64,000 nt of DNA from Cheilinus undulatus (lineage: Eukaryota; Chordata; Actinopteri; Labriformes; Labridae). Under the pieces are notes generated by a model. The model did no database searches. It worked only from the letters and a program-made list of their open reading frames with translations, and had not been told where the DNA came from. The DNA lies in assembly GCF_018320785.1 (NCBI RefSeq), contig NC_054869.1:31040289-31104288 (forward strand), read 5' to 3'. Shown here in pieces: positions 13,808 to 26,200 of the stretch. The position numbers and the translations under genes are program-made. Position 1 is the stretch's first letter. The number at the start of each line of letters is the position of its first letter.

Positions 13808-14700
13808 GGTGATGAAAAAAGCAGGATGCCCCCTCTCACCTGTAAAACAAACAGGGAACAAATGCATGATTATGTGAAGCAATACAGCTTCATACATTTT
13901 TGATAATGAAAAGAAAAGCCTAACCCTGTTTCCTTGGATCGGTGGGCACATAAAATTGACCATCAAGGAAACATTTAACATCGAATAATTAAACCTTAGA
14001 TGTTGCCTTCTTTATTTCCTTTTTTTTACCAGTAACTCAAAAATGGTTGCAACACACAGTGTTAATTTTGACAGCTATTTTCAGTCTCAGTCTTAGTCTT
14101 TAGATGAAATGCCTTACAGTTTTAGTCACATTTTATTCATTTCTACCCTTTACAGTTTTAGTCTAATTTTATTTGATGATGCCAATAAAGCAAATTGAAT
14201 TTGGCCTGAATACTCAAACACTTTTCTCTCTACAGTTGAGAGGCAGAACAGCTACAGATGCTTTAGCTACACTTTGACAGATTTTGAATGTCCGACGAAA
14301 AACTAAATTACATTTTGTAATCATCTTAATGATAACTAAACTTCAAAGTCATCAAAGATCCATTTATGGCTAGTCTTAGTCTAGTTTTTCTCATAGAAAA
14401 AAAGGCTGTCAACGAACAATTTTAGTCAGGGTTTTAGTCGACAAAATTATCACTGCAACACAAAGACATGTCACAATGACAACGCACATACCTGCTGTGT
14501 AAGCTGGAAGTGCAACGCTTTCGATTTTACGCAAACTTCCATTCATCTATGTTCACGTATTTTAACGCAATTTATTTCATACGCAGTTTCATTACGAACA
14601 TAATTGTGATTTAAACATGCATATCTCACATTACTATTATTTCTAAGAGAGAACTTTAAAGCGAAAAGATTGAGCTAACTTACAGTGTCGTCTTCAGCAC
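13808..14700 (-). other. erap1: erap1 5' untranslated exon(s) and first intron
   Basis: On the minus strand a good acceptor (TTTTACAG|GTGAGAG) lies at 13839/13840, 32 bases before the start codon, and a strong donor (ACT|GTAAGTTAGC) ends at 14684. A short non-coding first exon (about 14684-14700 or a little longer) joined to the coding exon is the simplest model. The 0.84-kb intron contains a MITE at 14057-14455. The transcription start is inferred, not seen. Confidence 0.5.
14057..14455. mobile_element. 399-bp MITE (hAT-like) with target duplication
   Basis: The element starts CAGTGTTAATTTTGACAGC and ends (reverse complement) CAGTGATAATTTTGTCGAC. It is flanked by a perfect 7-base direct repeat CAACACA at 14050-14056 and 14456-14462. 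It is full of 'TTTTAGTC/CTTAGTCT' words and has no coding capacity. It lies in the erap1 5' UTR intron, 0.2 kb from the promoter. Confidence 0.75.
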
Positions 14701-14714
14701 ACGTACCATACGTC

Positions 14715-14780
14715 TCACCACAGTGAAAGAGAGTGAAAGTGAAACAGACGAAACTGGAGTTGCATGCTGGGAAATGGGCA
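14715..14780 (-). promoter_or_regulatory. erap1: erap1 promoter: ISRE/IRF-like GAAA cluster plus ZNF143-like site
   Basis: Read on the plus strand, four GAAA cores lie at 14725, 14735, 14741 and 14750. GAAAGTGAAAC at 14735-14745 is an exact GAAANNGAAA match to the IRF/ISRE consensus (TTTCACTTTC in the gene's direction). Just upstream in gene terms, 14775-14761 reads ATTTCCCAGCATGCA, close to the ZNF143/THAP11 core. Both lie within about 90 bases of the inferred first-exon donor. Mammalian ERAP1 is interferon-inducible, which fits. Binding is inferred. Confidence 0.6.
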
Positions 14781-15129
14781 ACCACAGGAGGTGTCAACGG
14801 CTTTAGGTTGTCGGATACATAACAGATACAGGTGAAGATATGACTGTAAACTGAACATTTGACGCCGTTTGAACTTCAGGGCACGCTGTCATGTCTGCAG
14901 CTTTAACATATGATCGAAAAAAACATGAACTAAACGCCTCCTGGGAAAAAAAAAGTGGAAAAAAAGAGTCTGCAACATACATACAAAACATACTTCCCAT
15001 TAACGTGAATGTATATTCCCGCAAATGGTAGCAAAATGATTTTAAGCAGGAAAGCTACATTAGCTGTTAAAGTAGGAAACAGATCCTCGAACAGGAAGTT
15101 CCGTGTTATACTGGATTGCAACGCCACGT

Positions 15130-15259
15130 TAAACCGCTAGATGGTGTTATTGCATTACATAACCACATGTCCCCTTGGGCTCATGGTAATTTTGCTCTGA
15201 CTAGCGATAGTTTTAGCACTGGACATCCTCAACTTAGGCCCACATTTAAATAGGTATTT

Positions 15260-15307
<48 letters not shown>

Positions 15308-17253
15308 AAACAAGTTAATTCAAATGAAGACCTAAATAATTATTTTTCCAGAGAAAAAACAGGATTCAATGTTAAATCTCATGTGAGGAGTTTTTGACTG
15401 GCTATGGGGTGGACCCAAATGAATAGTTAGGGCTTTTTTGATGTCCAAAACAAGCAAATTGCTATTTTAATGCCTGGAACAGCAACAAAAAAGAACTCTT
15501 CTAAAAAAACATTTTGGTTTTCCACAGCAAATATCCACCATGAGTGATACGTTTAGCTGGTAAAAGACAGCATGTGATACTTTGTGGAAAAATGCTAACT
15601 TGCATGTACAGCACAAGATTAGCAAAGAAACAGGTGTCAGTCTGTCCACATAAGGGAACTAAACTGATATAATGATGTTCATATTATCTTATCTGAATCC
15701 AAATCACATTATCTCTCTGGTCAGCCCTGATTAAAGTGTATACCAAGGTTCAACACAGATTCTTCACATACACACAAAAATAATTATCATAATTTCCCTC
15801 AGCATTTAAACAACAGTCTAAAGACACACTAAGTGGGAATCATAGGTGGAGCCAAGGGGCAACATACTGGGATAAAGCCCCAAATGTTTTACTCAAAACA
15901 TACCTTTGGGTTTGAACTTAACCCAAAGGTCTGAACACATCACTCATATCTTAACCTCTCTTCTCTGGCTCCCATTAAAATGACCAGAGGACAACTTGCA
16001 TTTTATTGAGGAATTTTTAATTCCTATTTAAGAATTTATTTCTGTTTCTTTTTATCATGTAGCTGTGTCATTTCATTATTTTATTATGTTATGTTTATCT
16101 TTTTATTACCACCGCCAAGGAGGTTATGTGATTGGCAGGGTTTGTTAATTAGTTTGTTATTTTCTTAGCAACATGTCAGAAATGGCATAAGAAAGAACTG
16201 ATTTGATTTTGGGAGTGATCCAGATCACCATCTGGATCCAGGAATTTTTTAAAGGATTCTTTACTATTGGGAGATAGGGCTAATGGCAGAGGTCTGCGCT
16301 CTCCAAGTGCTTTTCTAGTTGTTTAAGGTTTCCATCCTTTATGTTGTGCGTTTTTTTTTTAAGTACATTGAACTTGTGCTTGTCACATGAAATGCTAAAC
16401 TTTTCTTCACTATAAACCAAAAGGAGATTGCAGACAAACATACCAAGTAAAAAATATATATATATATATATCTAAAACAATTTTGCTAGGTAAAAAGTTA
16501 AATGTTTTAAATGCTTGTTTCTTTTTTGATTAACTGATTGTTTTCAAGGGGGAGTACCACAAATAAACTTTACAAACCATATTGTGTTTGTAGCTTAGTA
16601 AAACATGGGGAAAATATCTGGTTGCATGTTTGTCAAAATTTGAAAATATTTTTCTAAATCTGCTGAAATTGTACAAAACACAAGAAATAAAAAATATTAG
16701 TTTTGATACAGTGAAGTTAATGTGTCACATCCCTTTCATAAAATGGATAGCATATTACATAAAAAATAGGTCACCCAAACAAAGACAATATCCACATAAT
16801 ACTGGAGTATAATAAAAGACATACATTTTATTCAAAATGCTTAAACAGTTCAAAATCAAATCATATTCTTACTGTTAATACTTGATTACACTTAATTATA
16901 TCTGTATTATTTTAGAATGAAAATCTCACCTTAGAAACATAAGGTATTGACCAAATGTAGTCCAGATATTTCCTGAACTCTGATGGTTTATGTGTGATGA
17001 CACTGAAATTACACTGATGGCGCCTTACTATCATACACAGGGATAAAGTCCATCCCACCTACAAACATTAATCAGTAAACCTCGCAGTGGCAGTATATCT
17101 CTTCCTCCTGGGAGGTCATTCCAGCATTTGAACTGGAGTTACAGAGAACATTTGGTAATCTCTCACATAAACAATCAGAGTGAGCATACTACCAGGCACA
17201 AGATTCAGCTTAAAGGCAAAAGTGAAAAGAAGAGATTGATTCCTGAAAGGAGA
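15130..17253. other. erap1-naaladl1 divergent intergenic region
   Basis: No gene seen. Contents: an A-run plus (TA)n at 15261-15303; a decayed dispersed repeat at about 16090-16322, recognisable by 'CCGCCAAGGAGGTTATGTG', 'GATCCAGATCACCATCTGG', 'TCTGCGCTCTCC' and 'GTGCTTTTCTAGTT'; and a short (TA)n at 16454-16471. The naaladl1 promoter must lie close to 17254, but I can point to no convincing TATA box. Confidence 0.6.
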
Positions 17254-20200
17254 ATGATAAAGAAGGTGCTGATCGGGCTTCTATGTGGTGCGGTCGTTCT
17301 GGCTGTGGGGATCCTCATTGGAAACTATGGTATCGCAAAGAGCAGTAGCTCTGCGCCATCCTGGGTGAAGGATGTGGCAAAAGATGTGGACGAGAGTCTC
17401 ATCAAGAAGTTCCTGTCTGAGGTGGACAACATCAAGATTGGGGAGAACCTCAAGTGAGTTCTTAGAACATTAAATTAGTTGGGCACTCATTCCTATGTGT
17501 AATTTTTGATAAAAAAAAATGTTGAAACAGGAATCATACAACAATAGGAGAGAAAGAAAGGATTGCCGAGCAGTCATGTGGACAGCTTTTGTGTTATATT
17601 TTTACAATATAGTATCTTAAAACACTAACAAGATGCAATATTAGAAATTTAGCTTTACTGGGATCTCATACATCTGCCTGAACATCTCTGAAACATTTCT
17701 TTAAAAAGACACAAGACCATTGAAGCTAAAACATGCATCATTTTCACCTCTTTGGATTCCCTATTACCCTTTTTGATCTTCCACAGTAGTACATCTGAAT
17801 TAGTATATTCAGCCTCTTCCCAATGGCTTCTACCTTTACAGGGAGCTGACAAAAGTGCCCCACATGGCCACCACAGCTGGAGATGAACAGACCGTGCAGT
17901 ATATGCTAAAGAGATGGCAGGACACCGAAACTGGTCTAGATGAGGCCTGGAGAGAAGAGTACATGGTCTACCTGTCTTTCCCTAACCCCGATGAACCCAA
18001 CAAGGTCACTGTCGGTGAGTTGCATCATTCATCTTCCATATCAGCGTAAGCATTTTAACTAAATAATCCAAGAGATATGAGGAATGAACTAACAAGTAAC
18101 TAAAAAAAACATTAAAAGGCGTGGTTTATCTGTTGTTCTCTGCAATCTCTCTCAACACCAACACCTACAGGAAGCTGTATTATCTCTTTTGTATAACTTT
18201 TAAAGGTGCAAACATTAAGGATGTTAAAGTCCACCACTGACCCAATTGTATTCACCTATTTCCAAACTAAACAGTGGCTGTGATTTATTGTCAGTTGACT
18301 CATCTGATGCTGTGCGACACACTATCAGAGAAAAAGAGAAGGGTTACACTCCGGACCAAAGTGATCCTGAGGTGGTTCAGCCGTATGCTGCATACTCACC
18401 TGCTGGACATGCACAGGTAAATACCTGCATCCAAACAGATCTAAAACACTGTTTAAAGAACTCTTAAAGATATCCCACACATCCCTGTAGAAGTCTGCAG
18501 TGTTGATACTTTTAGGGGTGGAAAAACTACATTCATGTCTCGCAAGAAAGCCAGACAATACAGTTTTACCACAACAGATGTTTCCAGTAGTTTACAGAAC
18601 CAGGATAGAATCATAAAAGACTTTAAAACTCTGTGTTTATTTGAATTCCCCTTTCCATACAATATTTGGAAAGTAACACTATAGAACTCACATGATTGTC
18701 ACATCTCTGTGTCACATGGTAATTTACCTGTCATAACCTTTGAGGACTATCTCTGAACTTCCTGCCCAGTTTGACAAGGACAGAAAATAATCACAAACAT
18801 ATAAGTATGATTTAAGATCTGTGTTTGATGCACATTGCTGGTGATAATCTAAGACTTTAAGAAGTATTACTAAACGTCTGTTTTTAATGATGTTAATGCA
18901 CCATCATAAAACGTAGATGTGAAGCTCAGTGAAAGTTCATACATGTCCAAACACTGAGAACTTTCTAGTAAGGATATGTAGATAAGCACTGAATCTCTGT
19001 GACCCTGGTTCCACTATGCTCTGGGTCATGTCTCACATGCTATCTCATGTTTTGCTTGAACTAACCGGAGCCTTCTGGGTGAGGTAACATTTCTTTGGTA
19101 GACAAGGTCAGAACATAAATGTTTTTGAAAAAATTATCAGCCGTGCATTCTTTCTTAAGGTAACTGCTGTACATAGAACAGACCGTAGGTTAAACAAACA
19201 TTTTCAAAATTGATATTTTTCTCATGTTGGCTGAAGCTCCATTACAGTGATATTATTGGTTACTGAGTGGTGCAGATATGAAAACAACAAGACCAAAGTG
19301 TTTGGCACATAATCACGTACTGATAGGATAAGTAGTTTTAATGCAAACTGAAATAAGTGTAAATAACTACCTGTGAACACTGCGGCCATGAAGGCCAGAG
19401 ATTTTTAGGGAAAGAGGAAACTGCAAGAAAAAATTGAATAAAGGGGCACTCCAACAATCTTTTTTTATTTGAAAACAAACCACAAAAATGTGTAGAAAGG
19501 AAACTGAGGGAGAAGCTTTGTGAGTAAGCTTGGCAATGTGAAAAAGTTTTGCCATGAAAATAAAAATAATTTGCATTTTTTATGGAAAGAGTATTATTCC
19601 ATCAACTCTATACAGTCAACGATCAATATCAAATCATTCCAAATCATACCATACCAGTACAAATACCAAAAACAATACCATGATATGATACAATAGGATA
19701 TGATGAAATATTATTGAATGTAATTGGCCACAAAATAAAGTGATGGGCATTAAGCACAACACGATATGATATGATATGATACGATATGATAATATATGAT
19801 ATAAAATTATTCAATCATTTCGACGTGAAACAATGCGATACAGTATGACACGGCATGACACGATACGATGTGATACCACATGCTACCATATGATACGACT
19901 CAGTACGATACAATACTGCATGAAACAATATGATATGATACAGTAAGCCACAATATAATACAACACAACACCACATGGTAGAGTATGAAAGGATACAATA
20001 GTATATGATACAACATGATATGATCTGACACCTTACAATACGATATGACATGATACGATACAATAAAACATGCTATAACACAACACAGTATGACATGACA
20101 TGACAGAATATGATAGGAGACAATGCGATACAACATGATACCATACGATATGATATGATACAACACGCTACTATACGACACGATACGACACGACTCAGTA

Positions 20201-23200
20201 CAGCATGAAACGATACAATACAGCGTAATGCTATACAGTATGGCATGACACGGAATGGCATAATACAAAGCATTACAAAACAATATACCATATAATACAC
20301 CATATGATTTACATCTCTACATTTGGAGTACACACAAAATTCTTGTGCCCTACTAAAAGTATTCACACTCAGTGAAAAATTCCTCCACATGGACTACGAG
20401 AGAAAACAAAAAGACAGAGAAAAGTGTGGTGAAAGAGCTTTGCTAGAGGATGGGAGAAGCACACACAGGAAGGTGCCCTGACTGGGACTAGAACTCATCC
20501 CCAACTGACTCTTCTGACGCTCTACCTCCCCTTACTCCCTTGACATGTCAGGATAGATGCTCATGTAATCTTTGTAACATTTTTGTATTGCTTCTTGACA
20601 TTTTCTGCTGGTTTCAGGGGAAACTGGTGTATGCTAACCAGGGGAAAGTAAGTGACTACCAGGAGCTGAATAAGACACTGAACCTGAATGGAACCATTGC
20701 CATTACCAGATACGGTGGAGCAGGAAGAGCTGCTAAAGTGAGTCTGAGCTAACAGGTGGATCAAATCTTGTTGTACCCTTTTGTGGCACTTGAGCTCTGA
20801 GGGATTAACAAGTATCATTAGAAAAGTCAGTATCACTGATTTTTAAATGATTTCTTTTATGAGTCCTTAAAGTCTGGAGGATGATAATTTATTAGACTGC
20901 AGTTTTTGCCTGTAGGTCATGACCCATGATGAGGAAGCACAAATAATCATGCAAAGTTAAATATATTACTAGGACTGTAAAGGACAAATTATCCAGTTAC
21001 CCTAAATAAGCTGAATGTTTAAGTCTAACGTATTTTATTAACCATAAAAAGTTACTTTGAAAAATAATTTTATAACTGTTTTTCTTACACAATAAACCTC
21101 AAAGTGCACAAAATTGTCAAATGATGAAATTTATAAAGGATTTTAAAAGAACATTTAACAAAAGCCATGTATGTCCTCATCCAGGCCATCAACGCGGCAC
21201 CCTTTGGTGTCATTGGTGTGCTCGTCTACACAGACCCTTTAGACATCAATGATGGTCTCATGTCTGACATCAATGAGACATATCCACACTCCTGGTATCT
21301 GCCGCCCTCTGGTGTGGAGAGAGGCGCCTATGGTACTCACTATGGAGACTTGCTCACACCCTACCTGGCTGCTAAAGGTAACCACTAACATGCGTAATCA
21401 AGGTTTAGTCCAGGACAGTGGTGTTATAAATATTTTAAAGAAGCTATTTTACCACCTTAATTTTATGTTTTACTTTATTTCAAAACATGTTAGAGGAGAC
21501 CTACAGAATTCCAACTGAAGACATTACAGGGATTCCTCCCATTCCTACACAACCAATTGGATTTGAGGATGCCTACATTCTGATCTGGTTTGTGATGGGT
21601 GACATGGCTTATTAAATGATACAATCCAAAATAGCTGTTTGGAAACTAACGTGGTTTGCACCTTTTCAGTGTGCTTGGTGGGGAAGCAGCGCCATCTACA
21701 TGGCAGGGAGGATTCAACTGTACCTACAACCTTGGAGGCCCAGGGTTCAAAGATGAATCCACTTTTAATGCAAGGTGGGCAACTGCAAGACAGCTTGAGC
21801 CATTATGCATTTTGATCTGAACAAATGCTTCATTTTTTTATTCTCAAAAGGCAATAGAAAAATGGGCTGCAACAGAAAGCAGTTGAATTAGTCTCTTTCA
21901 AATGACATGAGTTAAGTGATGATGGTAATAGCTTTAATTTATGAAGAACTTCTGGTGGGACACGAGGACGCTCTTTAAGACAGATGAAATCAGAACACTA
22001 AACAAGGACAAAAATGTAGTAAGTACTGAGAGATGAGTGTTTTAATGTACTTGTATAGGGCCATTTTACAACCAATGCTATCTCAAGACACTTCACAAAG
22101 AGGGCACACCTCAACCACTGGGTCCTATCCTGGGTTGTCAGAATTGGATTTGCATATATTAACCAAAATCATTATACAACACTTATTAAATAGGTTTAAT
22201 AAAGCTCCATTGGACGGAAAAATCATGCACGGACCTGTTTTATCAATAAACCAATCAAAATTGATGTTGATTTTTCTATAGCTATGTATCACTTCCTTTA
22301 TTTGGGTCTTATTGGGGAGGACTCAGCTTTTCTTAGATACAAGTAGAGGGGGCTCTAAGGAAACAAGAATCTATACCCTGGTCTAGATCACTGATCTAGA
22401 CTAGGGGTTGCAAACTTTACAGCCCACAACTCCAAAAATAAAGGTGCCAGAGACCGTGGACCCCCAGCATACTTTAAGGTAGTTGAAGTATCTCTAAATC
22501 CAGTCGTGCCCATTCAAGAGGATTAAAAAGGATTTTAAAAAAAATTCTTCGATTTCAGTATGAATCTTACCAAATGACCATGTTTTTATTTGACATTTAA
22601 ATAATTCTATTCATATATTTTTACAAAAAATTGATAAAATATACTTTCTTAAAAAACTGAAAAATATTCTTTGTTTTTTGGGAGGCATCTGGTGACCCCC
22701 TTTAAGTGTCTTGTAACCCCCTGGGTAGTCTTGACTAGATCTAGACCATTCTTTTTGTTATATTATAGACAATAATCCACCCTCAGCACAGCACTAAGCA
22801 ACATTTAACACAGTTACAGTGGCAAGGAAGAACCTTTAACAAGGCAGTAAGCGTGAACAGAACCAAACTCATGTCTAAACTATGTTGGAGTTGTAAAAGG
22901 ACAGAGAGAGGGAGAGAGAGAAAGAGAGAGGAGAGGGGTGTAGAAAAATAGCAACAGGAGAGCAACTACAGTGAATAACATGGATTTATGGCTGTCTTGG
23001 CCATAATCCATAAATAAATACATGAGTTCACCCTCTATTATTTGACCATTACTGAAAATATGATAAGTTATTCTGTGCCGCATCCATGTCTCATAAACGT
23101 GTCCTTTAACTTTTGTTTAAATTAGATTAAAATGAATTAAAAACAGATTATGATCTTTTTCTGACTATAACATTTCAGAGCTTTTAAAGTGAGTAAAATC

Positions 23201-26200
23201 AAGAGATTGCGGATGACTCTGTCATGTTTCTTTTCACTTCTGAATCTCTACTCCAGTGATGTGAAACTGGACATTTACAACTATGCAGAGGTGAAGAACT
23301 CCTCCAATGTGATGGGCATCATCAGAGGGAGTGTCGAGCCAGGTGAGACTGGTCACAGTGTCCAAATCTGCCATCAGATTTCCTCTTTTTTTAGGTTATG
23401 ATTTCTCTGTCTGCCCTGTGTTTATGAGTAGACAGGTACGTGATCTACGGGAACCACAGGGACAGCTGGGTTCATGGTGCCATCGACCCCAGCAGTGGGA
23501 CGTCGGTAATGCTGGAATTGACAAGAGTGCTGGGCCAGATGGTAAAACAAGGTCAGTACAGTAAAGCTGAAGGAGTAGTATAATTGATTGTGATGGATTA
23601 AAATTAATATCAGGGGCTTTCTGTGGAAGGAAAATGGAGGCCTCGCAGATCTATCATCTTTGGAAGCTGGGGAGCGGAGGAGTTTGGCCTTATTGGGTCT
23701 GCAGAATATACAGAGGTAATTTGCAATGTGTCAGCAAGATTCAACATACATTTTTATCTGAGCAACATCTAAATGTTGTTTGTTAAAGCTTTGAAAACAA
23801 TAAATGAAAAAAGCTCACTCTTTAAATCTTACATGATCGCATAAGCATTATGATGGCAGCTACATCATACAGCAAAGCTGACACTATTAGGCTTTTTACA
23901 AAGTTTTAAAATGCTGATAGTCTTTATCATCTGCATACAGTTGAAAAAATCATGAACTTGTCTTTTTCACAGCAATACTTCACAAAGCTCAGTGAACGCA
24001 CGATTGCTTACATAAACGTGGACATAGCTGTCTTTGGTAAGAAGATCCCTTTCTACCTCTTGAGTAAAATGTCAGTGAAATGTATGCAACAACACATAAG
24101 AGTAACAATCATCATTTTGAAAATCTTGTAATTCTTGTAATGCTCTGAGCTAACATTACATGAGTCTTATTTTTCTGTGTACCTTTAATGAAATAAAGTG
24201 CATGAATAGACCTGTGTCTGAAAATTATACCTTAGTGTGTCCTGCTCTTACCAAACAATCCCATTACTTGCTGCCTTAGCCAATGCCACCCTCAGAGCCT
24301 CAGGGATGCCGTCACTACAAAGTGTCATCTTCAAAGCTGCTAAACAGGTGAGCTCTTAAAAACATATCTATTAGTTCAAGTGTGTCTCTTCAGCCTTGTT
24401 GTATTAAAATAGTCTGCAAGACAGCAGGATACTCTCACATGAGGCTGTTTGTTCCTCAGGTTGACGCACCTGGCACCTCCATGTCTGTGTACGATAACTG
24501 GAAAAAATATTCCAACCGGACAAGCCCAGAACATGGAGTCATTCCCAGGTAACAAGAAGTAACTTATCACCTTCTGGGGGATACTAGCTGACCATGGATT
24601 TCTTTCTAATTTCTCCATCTTGGTTTTAGATTTTGCACGATTCATTATTTGTTGGTCTTTTACAGACCCATCTCAAAAAACGAGTCCATAATTCTGTATT
24701 AGTTTTAGAGAAGAATAGGCTGATGTTTGGGGGGGGAAGTAGAACTAGGGATCTTCAAAAGAGATGATTGGCCTTCATCAGTATAATGTTGACACTGATG
24801 CTGTGAGACTTATCTGTTTCACTAGCAAGGACCACACCATCAACAGGATGCAATTTGTTCCATATTTATAAATGATATTGAAGTGATGATTCTTCATTAG
24901 ATTATAGTTAATGTCTTAGGGGATCTGCAATGGCTCCAGGACGTGATGAATCATTTTTTACTTGAACCAGAACTTGAACTCATTTTGTTTTTTCAAGTTG
25001 TTCTTTCTACACAGAACATTGTTTATGTGTTGTTTGGTCCTGATTTGTACAAGTCAACATGTCGATATTGGAGCTGAGTGTATGTTCCAAATGGAAATCT
25101 ACAGTCTCTTTAAGAAAAGCTGCTCCTTGTTTTCTTTCCTTGTAACAGGATGGGTTATCTGTCAGGAGCGGGGAGTGACTATGCCCCTTTTGTCCATTAC
25201 CTGGGAATCTCCTCCATCGACATGTCTTATACTTATGACAGGGTAATTAACCTGACTCCTTTTTTCTATTTTTGCTGCATTTCTGACCTTTGTGCACCAC
25301 GGACTGAATAAACGAACATGGCATTGTAACAGTGACATCATCTAAGGGTTTGTGAACTCATATTTGAAGCCCTAAGTATATCACTTTGGCTGTTGCCATC
25401 TTGCTTTTTTGACAATATAAATGACCACATATGGATCGAGACTGGATAGACATTTCTAAATCTCCATCCTGGTTAGCACATTTGCACACTGTTTGCAAGT
25501 CTTGTACTAAAACTCTCTTATAGTGTATTTCAGTCTAAATGGGACCATAATTTACTTCATAAACATCATGCTGCAAACAAAAAAGTTAGACTTAACAATG
25601 ACACCATAGACACATTGGTAGAAATTTTACTGAGCTACTAATAAATGAAAAGTTGTTCTATATTTCCATCTGGTTACATTTTTAAACGTCTTTCTATATA
25701 TTGCCTACAGTGTACATGTAAATAAAAACTATTCCAAATGTATGTCATTAAACTTACTTTTTTCTCCTTTGAACAGACTAAAACAAATGCTCGGATTTAC
25801 CCCGCTTACCACACAGCATATGACACCTTTGACTATGCTTCAGAGTTCATTGATCCAGGTGAGCAGTGATTTCTCTCATGCTCAAACATATTGAATGGTT
25901 TTGTACTGAACATCATGTTCAAACAAAAATCCCAGATGTTACATTTTACCATCATAGTACGTCTGTATTTCCCTTTCAGTCTTTCCTCTGTTTCTATATC
26001 TTCTGTGTAAAATCTTCATTGTACCACTTCCTCCTCTCAGGGTTCTTCAGTCATCAGGCGGTTGCCAGGACAGCAGGAAGCATCCTTATTCGTTTGGCTG
26101 ACAGCCTGGTATTGCCTTTTAACTGCACGGACTACTATGAGGTTCTCAAGGCCTACCTTGAGAAGGCAGTGGACCTATATAAGACTAAACTGCAAGAAAA

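Noticed and set aside
19815..20390. Three overlapping minus-strand ORFs of 82-127 codons rich in Tyr, Ser, Ile, Cys and His
   Set aside because: They are translations of the pentanucleotide array, with no start context, splice support or family similarity.
20462..20535. tRNA-like sequence on the minus strand (TAGAGCGTCAG..., GAGTTCTAGTCCC)
   Set aside because: It has A- and B-box-like words, but I could not fold acceptor and anticodon stems, so it is at best a SINE or tRNA relic.
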